The notes beneath the pieces were generated by a model, which did no database searches, had not been told where the DNA came from, and saw only the letters and a program-made list of their open reading frames with translations. A DNA stretch of 64,000 nt from contig CAIYJE010000145.1 in assembly GCA_903926465.1 (NCBI GenBank), forward strand, positions 62,001-126,000. The letters are read 5' to 3'. Positions 36,836 through 45,083 of the stretch are shown piece by piece (within the stretch, counting starts at the first letter, position 1; each line of letters starts with the position of its first letter). Both the position numbers and the translations under genes were made by a program. Origin of the DNA: an uncultured Planctomycetales bacterium (GTDB taxonomy: Bacteria; Planctomycetota; Planctomycetia; Isosphaerales; Isosphaeraceae).

Positions 36836-39409
36836 TTAGTGGTTGAACGCAAATTCGCGTGAGTTGAGCAAGGCCCAGAACAGGTCTTCGGCAACCTCGG
36901 CGATAGAACTGGCTGCGTTGAATTCGGCCACCCAGTGCACCCGTTCCTGGTTGGTGGGAGTACGGCAGAGCGTACGAAGGTAAAGGTATTCCACGATCTC
37001 GGCCGGGCTGGGTTCCAGTTCCAGCAGGTGGGCCAGGTATCCCTGTATGTGTGAGACCTTGCTATCAACCACATCGCCGCCAATCAGGAGCAGCGCCTGG
37101 CTTAGGGTGAGCTGGGGCAAGCCGATGGGTGAGCAGGTGGTGGCGCGTGAACAGCGTCCGAACGTATCGAGGATGGTGCTCGCGTTGCCGGGGTCGAAGA
37201 TCTGGATCGCCTTGGTCCGGCTGCGGGCCCTGCGATTGGCAAACACGTTTGGGACCTGGGTTGCCTGCGCGAGGGCGTCGGCCATCTGGTGGGCGGTAAG
37301 AGGGCGTGCCGATTGGTGGGAGAAGAACCGATCGTCCTGGGCGTTGCCTGGGACGGGGGCCGAGGATAGGCCGTACGCGCTGGAGGTGGCGATGGTGCGG
37401 ATGAGGGCCCTGGTGTCATAGCCCGAGGCGATGAACTGCTGTGCGAGTGCTTCTAGTAACTCGGGATGGACGGGCGGGTTGGCCGCGCTCAGGTCATCTA
37501 CCGGTTCGACCAGTCCCTTGCCAAAGAACTGGGCCCAGACCCAGTTCACGTGGGCGCGGGCAAAGAAAGGATTCTCTGGCCGGGTGATCCAGGCTGCCAG
37601 CACGGCTCTGGGATCTTGCCCAGGCTCAATTTTGACCGTGGTCCGATCGAGAGGTCTGGGGGTAACCGGTTGATGGGTTCGTGGGTGTTCCAGGGTGGCT
37701 TCCGGCTTGATACCCACCCTGGGTCGGACCGTCATCATGCCGCCGTCCCCAGGCGAACCCTTATCCACCTGCGCGAAGAAAGCGGCCAGGTTGTAATAGT
37801 CGTTCTGGGTCCAAACGTCGAACGGATGGTCGTGGCACTGGGCGCAACGCAATCTCAGACCCAGAAACCGGCGAGCCGTTAGTTCGGCCTGAGTTTGTGG
37901 GTCGATGCCATCGAGCGCGTAATTGACGGGCCCACCGGTTGCGGCCTGGGTTGGGTCGCCCACGGCGGTAAGCAGTTCGGTCACCATTTCGTTCCAGGGG
38001 CGATTCTCTTTTACCTGGCGTTGGAGCCAGCGCTGGTAGGGGCCAGCCCCAGTACCAAATTTGGCCTGACTGATTTGCAAGAGATCGCCGTATTTGAGCG
38101 TCCAGAAATCCAGGTGGTCGTCTCGGGCCAGCAGAGCATCAACCTTGCGGTCTCGCTTGTCCGGAGCATCGTCGGCCAGAAAGGCGCGGATCTCGTCTGG
38201 CTCGGGGAGTTGGCCCGTGAGGTCAAGCGACACCCTGCGCAGGTACGCTTCATCGGACGCAGGCCGGCTGGGCGGGATATTCAACCGCTGGAGCCGCTTG
38301 AGTAATTCCTGGTCGATCACATTCGCTTCACGCCCTTCCGGAAACGCGAAGGTTTGGCCGGGGTTGAATGGAGCAGCCACTCGCACCGGGACGACCAGCG
38401 ATCCATACCGCACAATCAGGTCGGTCTGGCCTGGTGCCAGCAGGCGGGCATACCCTTCCGATGAAACCGTGGCCACCCGATCATCATTGGTTTGATAGCT
38501 GGCCAGGCATGTGACGTCACGCGTTTTGCCGTCGGCCAGATGGGCCAGCACACGCAACTGCCGGGTGCCTGGGCCGTTGAGCCAGAGGGTGTTCGGTTCA
38601 ATGGTCAGGGAGGAAAGAGTTGGTCGATCTTGAACCGGGTCAGACGGGGCACCTTCGGCAATCCACTGCTTGAGAATCTTGTATCCAGGCGAGTCCGTTG
38701 TCAGTCGAAGTCCGCCGCCATGTGAGAGCCGGCCGCTGGCTTTGCTCAGGAGCAGGCTTGCATTGGGATCGAGCAGGTTCAGGCGTCGGCCCCCGTCTTG
38801 GCGGGTAATCGCCTCGGCGTCCGACGTGGCATCAAAGCCGTAAAGTGAGAGGTGGAACCCGCCCTGCCCTTCAGCCCGGGCGTGGCATCCGCCCATGTTG
38901 CAGCCGGCCCGTGTGAGAACCGGGAGAACGTCACTTTCAAAGCTCGTAACGTGGGGCTCACTCGTCCGTACTTCGATGGGCACCAAGGCTGCCGTGTCTC
39001 CCAGGTGTGCCGTCAACTGGCCCTGGCCCACACTCAGGGGCAGCACGTAGCCCGTGGGCTCGATCGTCAGCAAACTGGGGTCAGAGTTCGTCCAGCTCAC
39101 CTCGTGCGTGACATCGATGCGGTTCGTTCCCTCAACGCGTTCAACCACAAGCTGCATGCCAGGGTCGCGTAGATCTAGAGAGGCGGTTGCTGGAGAAATC
39201 TGGAGAACGGGCCGGCGGGTTGCGGCCTGACCGGGCTTGGGATTCCCCGAGGGTTGACCAGGTTCGCTCGTTGTGGCTGTGGAATGATCAGCGGGCTGAC
39301 TTACCGGCTTGTGAGCTGGCGTTGCTATGGGGCCCGAGCAGCCAATTCCAAGCAGGGCCAGACCAGTTCCAGCAACCAGGAGCACGCGTAAGCGATTGCG
39401 GAAACCCAC
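36836..39409 (-). CDS. DUF1549/DUF1553 lipoprotein with Ig-like domains and two heme motifs
   Basis: Starting at the GTG at 39409 (GAGG seven bases upstream) gives 857 residues and a clean lipoprotein signal VGFRNRLRVLLVAGTG ... GIGC with C24 as the lipid-bearing residue; a TTG at 39451 is the longer alternative. A bacterial Ig-like (BIG2) strand pattern precedes a CX4CH motif (C170-NMGG-C175-H176) typical of this subfamily, a second Ig-like domain lies at about 265-345, then DUF1549 with CAQCH (C522/C525/H526) and DUF1553. It is likely an outer-surface cytochrome. Its usual DUF1501 partner is not adjacent but lies at 29810-31147. Confidence 0.87.
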   Translation of the reverse strand: MGFRNRLRVLLVAGTGLALLGIGCSGPIATPAHKPVSQPADHSTATTSEPGQPSGNPKPGQAATRRPVLQISPATASLDLRDPGMQLVVERVEGTNRIDVTHEVSWTNSDPSLLTIEPTGYVLPLSVGQGQLTAHLGDTAALVPIEVRTSEPHVTSFESDVLPVLTRAGCNMGGCHARAEGQGGFHLSLYGFDATSDAEAITRQDGGRRLNLLDPNASLLLSKASGRLSHGGGLRLTTDSPGYKILKQWIAEGAPSDPVQDRPTLSSLTIEPNTLWLNGPGTRQLRVLAHLADGKTRDVTCLASYQTNDDRVATVSSEGYARLLAPGQTDLIVRYGSLVVPVRVAAPFNPGQTFAFPEGREANVIDQELLKRLQRLNIPPSRPASDEAYLRRVSLDLTGQLPEPDEIRAFLADDAPDKRDRKVDALLARDDHLDFWTLKYGDLLQISQAKFGTGAGPYQRWLQRQVKENRPWNEMVTELLTAVGDPTQAATGGPVNYALDGIDPQTQAELTARRFLGLRLRCAQCHDHPFDVWTQNDYYNLAAFFAQVDKGSPGDGGMMTVRPRVGIKPEATLEHPRTHQPVTPRPLDRTTVKIEPGQDPRAVLAAWITRPENPFFARAHVNWVWAQFFGKGLVEPVDDLSAANPPVHPELLEALAQQFIASGYDTRALIRTIATSSAYGLSSAPVPGNAQDDRFFSHQSARPLTAHQMADALAQATQVPNVFANRRARSRTKAIQIFDPGNASTILDTFGRCSRATTCSPIGLPQLTLSQALLLIGGDVVDSKVSHIQGYLAHLLELEPSPAEIVEYLYLRTLCRTPTNQERVHWVAEFNAASSIAEVAEDLFWALLNSREFAFNH

Positions 39410-39706
39410 TCGGCAACCTCGCGCTTCTTGACGTGGAAGTGGCAATTTCAAAGTCCGGAACGAGCACCCTTCGGATCGGGAGCCCGTATCTGGATCTGGA
39501 ACAGCCCCAGGTCAAAACTGGATCCTCTGACTGTTGTCGGAATTGATCGTACGTCTCCCCGGACCTGGTTGGCAAGACGCTTTCGGTGCCATTGCGGTGC
39601 GGTACAACCGATGACCCGCGCTCGTCCAAAAAACCCGTGTCTTGCGGGTAGGTTCCCGGCAGTGTTAAATTTCAATGATTCCTGAAACCACAATTGGACT
39701 TGATCT

Positions 39707-40303
39707 GTGATCCTCTCTCCCACGGCTCGTAAGTTTGTCCTCCACTGGGGGGAGATGGGAAATGCCTGGGGCATCAACCGCACGATGGCCCAGGTTCACG
39801 CCCTGCTGTTCGTTACGGCGGAGCCGCTGGATGCTGAAGAGATCAGCCAGTTGCTCGACGTCAGCCGTTCCAATGTTTCCACGAGCCTCCGGGAACTGAT
39901 TACCTGGGGCGTGGTGCAACGGGTCCATGCGATTGGTGATCGGCGAGATCGGTTTGTAGCACTCAAGGATGTGCTGGAAACCTTTCGTGTGATCACCGCC
40001 GAGCGCAAGCGGCGTGAGATTGATCCCACCTTGCAGTTGCTTGAAGAATGCCTACGAGAGACCGAAGGGTCAACGGCCGACGATGCCTTTACTCGCTCTC
40101 AGATCCAGAAAATGCTGGAATTCACCCGCATGGTTTCCGACTGGCATAGCCAGATTGAACGATTGCCGAAAAGTGCGATGATGAGCCTGCTCAGGAGCGG
40201 GGCCTTGCTGGCCAAGCTGATGCGTCTTCCAACCGCGGCCGGCAAAGATGAGCCAGGATCACAGTCGGTACCCTCTGGTGTGGGTTCGTCCGAACCTGAG
40301 TGA
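39707..40303 (+). CDS. GbsR/MarR-family transcriptional regulator
   Basis: A 198-residue winged-helix regulator of the GbsR type. It begins GTG and reads LSPTARKFVLHWGEMGNAWGINRTMAQVHALLF, the family N-terminal helix, followed by the recognition region ISQLLDVSRSNVSTSLRELITWGVV at about 47-71 and a wing with GDRRDRF. The C-terminal half is helical and ends in a short low-complexity tail. It sits between the divergent lipoprotein gene and the convergent end of the large operon; its targets are unknown, with the upstream cytochrome gene a natural candidate. No operator could be identified. Confidence 0.85.
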   Translation: MILSPTARKFVLHWGEMGNAWGINRTMAQVHALLFVTAEPLDAEEISQLLDVSRSNVSTSLRELITWGVVQRVHAIGDRRDRFVALKDVLETFRVITAERKRREIDPTLQLLEECLRETEGSTADDAFTRSQIQKMLEFTRMVSDWHSQIERLPKSAMMSLLRSGALLAKLMRLPTAAGKDEPGSQSVPSGVGSSEPE

Positions 40304-40392
40304 AGGAACTGTGATCACGGTTAACCGTTACGCATGGGTCGATGCGAGATTACCTGGATTTTGTTCCAGGTCCAGTCGCCGACTGGCGAGCC

Positions 40393-42561
40393 TCACGCTT
40401 TTGGGATGCCTGCTGGGGTGTTCCCATCCGCCACAGGCTTGGGTTCTGGCGGTTTGATGTTGGCGACGGGTCTGAACGAATCCAGGAAAAGTTCAGAGAG
40501 CCGGGCTCGCACCTGCGCCTCGTTGCCTAGTACCGACAGGGTGTAGTACCGGTTCCCAATCAGGAAGGCCCGGTTGCGAGAGAGGTTCTTGGGGCCCCCT
40601 TCTTGCTCGGCGGGAAATTGGACCTCAATCTCACGCCCAGGGGTGCCGCCCAGAGTGATCGGGCGTTCGGTGATGATCTTGGTCCGGCGCCCCTCAGAGA
40701 GGAACATCTGCCGAGAGTTATCGAGCGCCTTGGCGATCGAGGAATCTCGGGTGGGTGGGTGCTCATATTCGAAATAGGTGAGCGTGAACCGGCCCCGCTG
40801 CGGGTCTTCAATCTGATAGACCGTCTGCGTGACCTTGTTACCGTTTGGCAGTGTCAGGTCGCGTGTGGAGGTAACGGGCGTGGTGTTTGTGGGAATTGCC
40901 AGCCGGAACCCTGCGCCTGGCGGGAGGTATTCTGCCAGCCCAGCTTTGAGCTCTTCCTGGCCGGCGTTTGCCGCCGAGCTGATGGCGGCCTTGGCCAGGG
41001 CGGTTTCCGGGTTATCAGCCTCAAGGGTTCGTTTTTTGGCGAGTTCCGGCGGTGCGGTTGCGGCATACCGATCGTACGCGTCGGCATAAGATGCAAATTC
41101 GTCGTCGTCAATGTAGCGGTTGGTCAGGGCCTCGGTTTCGGCCAGCAGCTTGAGCGCGGTCGAGGTGAGTACGGGCCGTTTCTTGGTTTTCTGGGTGGTT
41201 TCCGCATCCGTTCGTAGCGTGGATAACTGATCGCTGAAGAGTGGTTTCTTGGGGAGTTTGCTGTACTGTTCCAGCAGCATCCGCACTTCGTCCCAGCTCT
41301 CAGATTTGGCCCGCGGTTCCAGCAAACTGAGCAAACGGGCCCGGGTGGCCGCCTGATCGACCACCTGGTCTCGAACGGCAATCACCTTGGATTCCAGTGC
41401 AGTGGCCTCGGATTTGGGGTCGATAATCACCGTGCGTTCGTCAACTTGTTCGCCGGGGATGATCGGGAAGTCGTCGAGCGGTTCGACGCCGGCAGCCAGC
41501 AAGCGGACCATGGCCAAGCCGTTGATGAATCGCGGTTCGAGTTCGACGCGGCCTTCGCGGTCGGTGGTGCCTACTATGCGGGGTGGTCCGTTGGGGGCCT
41601 GGCGGGCGGTTACGGTAAACCCGGCCGCCGGGCGATTTTCGGGCGGCGCGGTGATGAACCGGAGACGGGTCATGAGCGAGGTCGGCTTCACGCCAACGGC
41701 CACCACCTTGTATTTGCCACGCACCATGCGGGTCAGCGGATCACGCAAACGGCTGATGATTTCACAGATCGATTCATCCCCTTTCTGCGAATCGACTCGC
41801 AGATAGGTTCGTGGAATCGCGGTGATCTGCCTCACGGAACCGTCTGGGTTATAAATCACGCGGGCCGCGCGAAAGATGGAGTTGGGACCAACCACCCGTC
41901 CGACCGGGTTGGCGGCCAGCAACGATGAACCCTGGACCTTGATCGCGACCTTGCCCTGCGCCTGGTTACCAATTTCGGCGGTGGGTGAGAACATCCCAAG
42001 CACCAGGTTGAAGAGGGCCCTTGGCGCGTCATCCACCACACGCACGTTCTGGGTGAAAACCAGGCCCAGCAGGCCGGTTGCGGCGTCATACTCACGGCCA
42101 GAGAGCTTGAGCCCGAGCGAGCCTGTCAAGGGGGCGATTTCAATAAGCCAGGCCTTATCAAAACCTTGGGCCAGTGGAGCCACGGCCGAGGCCTGGAGCG
42201 AGCTCAATGGGGCGGAAAGCAAGGGGCCTTCCCCTTCGGCCACTTCCACTTGCCAAGGGGGGCCAACGAACCGACCGATATCTCGGGTCCAGTTCTCGAT
42301 CAGCAATCGCATACCGCGGGCATCAATGGGTGCCTGGGGCGCAGGGGCCAGCCAGGCCCGGATCTTGTACGGTTTCTGATCCAGGGGGATCGGTTTTGGC
42401 TTGGTGGTCTTGGAGGCCGTGGACTGGCCAGCGGCACCAGAACCTGCCGCAGCCGAGGTGGGTGCAGGCGTAGTTGAGCTTTGCCCGAGCACGCAGGCCG
42501 GCAACAGCAGTCCCAGAACCCATCCTAGTGCACGGCTCACCAGGGGTCTTTCGCGAACCAT
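40393..42561 (-). CDS. Large exported protein of unknown function, last gene of envelope operon
   Basis: A 722-residue protein from the ATG at 42561, chosen for GGGAGA seven bases upstream and the signal peptide that follows (RALGWVLGLLLPACVLGQ). It overlaps the upstream gene by 25 bases. The mature N-terminus is Ala/Thr/Ser-rich, then beta-rich segments (KPYKIRAWLAPAP, LIEIAPLTGSLGLKLSG) and a region like a carboxypeptidase-regulatory fold (AGFTVTARQAPNG to GREGRVELEP). The C-terminus has FTLTYFEYEHPPTRDSSIA and TLGGTPGREIEVQFP, reminiscent of lipoprotein-insertion-like beta folds, but I cannot name the family. Envelope location is inferred from the signal and operon. Confidence 0.72.
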   Translation of the reverse strand: MVRERPLVSRALGWVLGLLLPACVLGQSSTTPAPTSAAAGSGAAGQSTASKTTKPKPIPLDQKPYKIRAWLAPAPQAPIDARGMRLLIENWTRDIGRFVGPPWQVEVAEGEGPLLSAPLSSLQASAVAPLAQGFDKAWLIEIAPLTGSLGLKLSGREYDAATGLLGLVFTQNVRVVDDAPRALFNLVLGMFSPTAEIGNQAQGKVAIKVQGSSLLAANPVGRVVGPNSIFRAARVIYNPDGSVRQITAIPRTYLRVDSQKGDESICEIISRLRDPLTRMVRGKYKVVAVGVKPTSLMTRLRFITAPPENRPAAGFTVTARQAPNGPPRIVGTTDREGRVELEPRFINGLAMVRLLAAGVEPLDDFPIIPGEQVDERTVIIDPKSEATALESKVIAVRDQVVDQAATRARLLSLLEPRAKSESWDEVRMLLEQYSKLPKKPLFSDQLSTLRTDAETTQKTKKRPVLTSTALKLLAETEALTNRYIDDDEFASYADAYDRYAATAPPELAKKRTLEADNPETALAKAAISSAANAGQEELKAGLAEYLPPGAGFRLAIPTNTTPVTSTRDLTLPNGNKVTQTVYQIEDPQRGRFTLTYFEYEHPPTRDSSIAKALDNSRQMFLSEGRRTKIITERPITLGGTPGREIEVQFPAEQEGGPKNLSRNRAFLIGNRYYTLSVLGNEAQVRARLSELFLDSFRPVANIKPPEPKPVADGNTPAGIPKA

Positions 42562-45056
42562 GGCGCGATCTCCCATGTCTCGATTCCCTGGTACAGGTGG
42601 TCGGCCACCTCGGCGGGTCCCTTCAGAGACGGCCGGTAAGCGAAGTGATCGGCAAGTTGCCACAGGGGGATGATCGGCAGCTCGTCATGGCTCTCACGGT
42701 CGATGGAGATGACCAGGTTGCGAGCCTGCTCAAAGTCTGTGGCATGTTCAAGCTGGAGCAGCAGTTGCATCATCCGAGGGCTGGAGATGGCCCCCAGGCC
42801 GTCAGACTGCGGTGCGGCGTCATAACCGGGGCATAGCAGTGGGCCAATCTCCCGGATCGGCTGGTCGCAGCGACTACGGCGATACGCCAGGTCAAACCTG
42901 CGCCCTGACCGTAACCCCTCTTCAAGTTCCGACTCCGGACGCTCGATCAGGTTGATGATGAATCCCAGTGATTGAAGGACCTCGGCAATCTTCGGGACGG
43001 CAATCTGGGCCTCCGGGATGGCCGGGTACTCAAAGTTAAGCTGAATCTTGGGCATCGAAAGTTCTTTTCGCACGCCAGCCGTCAACATTCTTGCCACCAG
43101 CATGTTGAATTCCAGCGGCTCAACCCCAGGCGCATTGGCCGTGCTATCTGTCGCAAACGGACCATCTGAGGGCCGGTCGTAATCATTGAGCGGGTGCTTC
43201 AAGATCGACTCTTCAAGCAGTTTCTTGCGGTCGATGGCGTAAGAGATGGCGCGTCTGAGGTTCCGATTCTTGAGGGCGGGGTTCCGGCCATCCACCGCAA
43301 TAGCATGAAGCGAAGGTAGGCGGTACCGACCCACGGCCACTTCTCCGCCTCGGATCAACGATTGCACATGGTCAGACGGAATGTGCTCCAGCAGCGAGAT
43401 CTCTCCTCGTGCCAGTGCGCCAATGGCCGAGTTCGTATCCGGCAGGCGGATCTCACGGATCCGAGCAATTTTTGGAACCGGGACAATGGTCCGCACGGCC
43501 TCTGATTCCGAACTCCGGTCCATGGCTCGAATCAGCAATTCACGCTCAGTTTGAGATTCAAACGCATAAGGCCCGTCCCCCACCGGAATCCGACCGGTTG
43601 CGGTGGATACCCGGCCGTCCCAGGCTGCGTGTGCAGGACCGATCGGAATGGTGAGCAAGGAGACCGGGTCGAGCGGGGTCCGGCCAAGCCGGATGGCAAT
43701 CCGGTCGGCGTCCACGGTTTCAATTCGCTCTAGCAGGTCGGCCCAGCGGGCATTGTACGAGGGTGAACGCGGCTGAGCCCGATCCGACATCGCTCGGACC
43801 AGGTCAATGGACGAGATTGCCCGTGAGCCATCATTCCAGCGCAGGCCGGGCCGAATCGAGATCTCGATTCGGCGGCCCAGATCTCCCAGTTCAATATTCG
43901 CAGCAAGCTGGCCGGCTCGTTTGCCAATCTGGGCTTCTTCGCTATCATCCGCCAGCACCGGCAAATAAATCAGCGGTGTAACCCGTCCTGATGCAGACGA
44001 ATTCACCCAGGGAGCCAAGGGACGTGGTAGATCGGTTACCCCCACTTCCAGTGTGGGGTTGGCTTTGAACGCGTCCTCGAATGGGGCTACCGCTTCGTCC
44101 AGCTTGGGCCAGATTCGCAAGGCCAGCGAAAACTGATCCACGCGTTCCCCAGCCTGGGCGGCTTCCGCTCGCTTCATGGCATCGCGTGCCTTGACCTTGA
44201 ACCGCTCGGTCAAGTCGCGCGTGATTGGCCCATCGGGATCAATCAGGGCCAGTTCGTGTAGCACCTTGCGTGCGTACGAGTAAAGACCGGCCTCCAGCGA
44301 TTCCCGGATCCGGCCGCCGTAGGCATCTCCCAGGCGGTTTTGCAGGCCCTGGTATTTGGGGTTGCGGTCATAAAGTTCACGCAGAAGCCGGAGCCCCTTA
44401 TCACGCTCATTACTGGTGATGGCCCAGTTCCCTTCCTCGAATAGCATCTTGTCAATCTTCTGATTCAGCCCGTTCCAGGTAGGGTTCCGGTTCTGAACAG
44501 CCAGGTAATACTCAAATGCCTTCGGGAAATTTTTGATCAGCACCAGGCGGTCTGCTTCCGCCAGCAACATATCTTCAAAGTATTCAATTTTCTTGATACT
44601 AGACCGCTTGACCTTGTAGTCACGTTGCTCCCCTTCGGTGAGGTGGATGATCACCTCGTCCAGGCTTTCCTGGCTGGGCTGGGGTGAGGTCAGCCCCTTG
44701 GCCGACTCTTCCGGGGTGGGAGCGCGGGTACCGCTCTTTTCCTTGCTGGGGTCGAACGCGGGAAGTGGCCGAGGGCTGATCGGCTCGATCTCCAGCAGCG
44801 TATTGTCAATAAGCGTGAGCTTATCGAACGGCATCTTCTGGAGGAGTTCCAGCTCGATTGGTGGCGGTTGCGAGACTGGCGCTGCCTGGGCGGGGGCGGC
44901 CGCTGGAGATTGCTGGGGTTGAGATTGGACCGTTGCTTGGCTCAGGCCGGCCAGCACGCATACCGCCGTGAAGAGGCTGGCCAGCCAGCGCGCAAGCCCG
45001 TTCCGGCCCAGACGGGCAGTCGAGATCGGTGGTCCAGATTTGCGCAGCTCAGACAT
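42537..45056 (-). CDS. TPR-like protein fused to an ABC-type peptide-binding (SBP family 5) domain
   Basis: An 839-residue exported protein with a signal peptide (about 1-45, ending QATVQSQ). Residues about 150-310 look like TPR-type helical repeats (FPKAFEYYLAVQNRNPTWNGLNQKI, KGLRLLRELYDRNPKYQGLQNRL). From about 340 on it is a solute-binding protein family 5 (DppA/OppA) domain: EISIRPGLRWNDGSRAISSIDLVRAM, GDGPYAFES, NLRRAISYAIDRKKLL and a late DELPIIPLWQ. No ABC permease or ATPase is nearby, so the domain may work as a sensor or scaffold rather than in uptake. It overlaps the downstream gene and lies 27 bases after the FHA gene. Confidence 0.82.
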   Translation of the reverse strand: MSELRKSGPPISTARLGRNGLARWLASLFTAVCVLAGLSQATVQSQPQQSPAAAPAQAAPVSQPPPIELELLQKMPFDKLTLIDNTLLEIEPISPRPLPAFDPSKEKSGTRAPTPEESAKGLTSPQPSQESLDEVIIHLTEGEQRDYKVKRSSIKKIEYFEDMLLAEADRLVLIKNFPKAFEYYLAVQNRNPTWNGLNQKIDKMLFEEGNWAITSNERDKGLRLLRELYDRNPKYQGLQNRLGDAYGGRIRESLEAGLYSYARKVLHELALIDPDGPITRDLTERFKVKARDAMKRAEAAQAGERVDQFSLALRIWPKLDEAVAPFEDAFKANPTLEVGVTDLPRPLAPWVNSSASGRVTPLIYLPVLADDSEEAQIGKRAGQLAANIELGDLGRRIEISIRPGLRWNDGSRAISSIDLVRAMSDRAQPRSPSYNARWADLLERIETVDADRIAIRLGRTPLDPVSLLTIPIGPAHAAWDGRVSTATGRIPVGDGPYAFESQTERELLIRAMDRSSESEAVRTIVPVPKIARIREIRLPDTNSAIGALARGEISLLEHIPSDHVQSLIRGGEVAVGRYRLPSLHAIAVDGRNPALKNRNLRRAISYAIDRKKLLEESILKHPLNDYDRPSDGPFATDSTANAPGVEPLEFNMLVARMLTAGVRKELSMPKIQLNFEYPAIPEAQIAVPKIAEVLQSLGFIINLIERPESELEEGLRSGRRFDLAYRRSRCDQPIREIGPLLCPGYDAAPQSDGLGAISSPRMMQLLLQLEHATDFEQARNLVISIDRESHDELPIIPLWQLADHFAYRPSLKGPAEVADHLYQGIETWEIAPWFAKDPW

Positions 45057-45083
45057 GGGTGGTCCGGTCAGGTGGAAAAGAGA

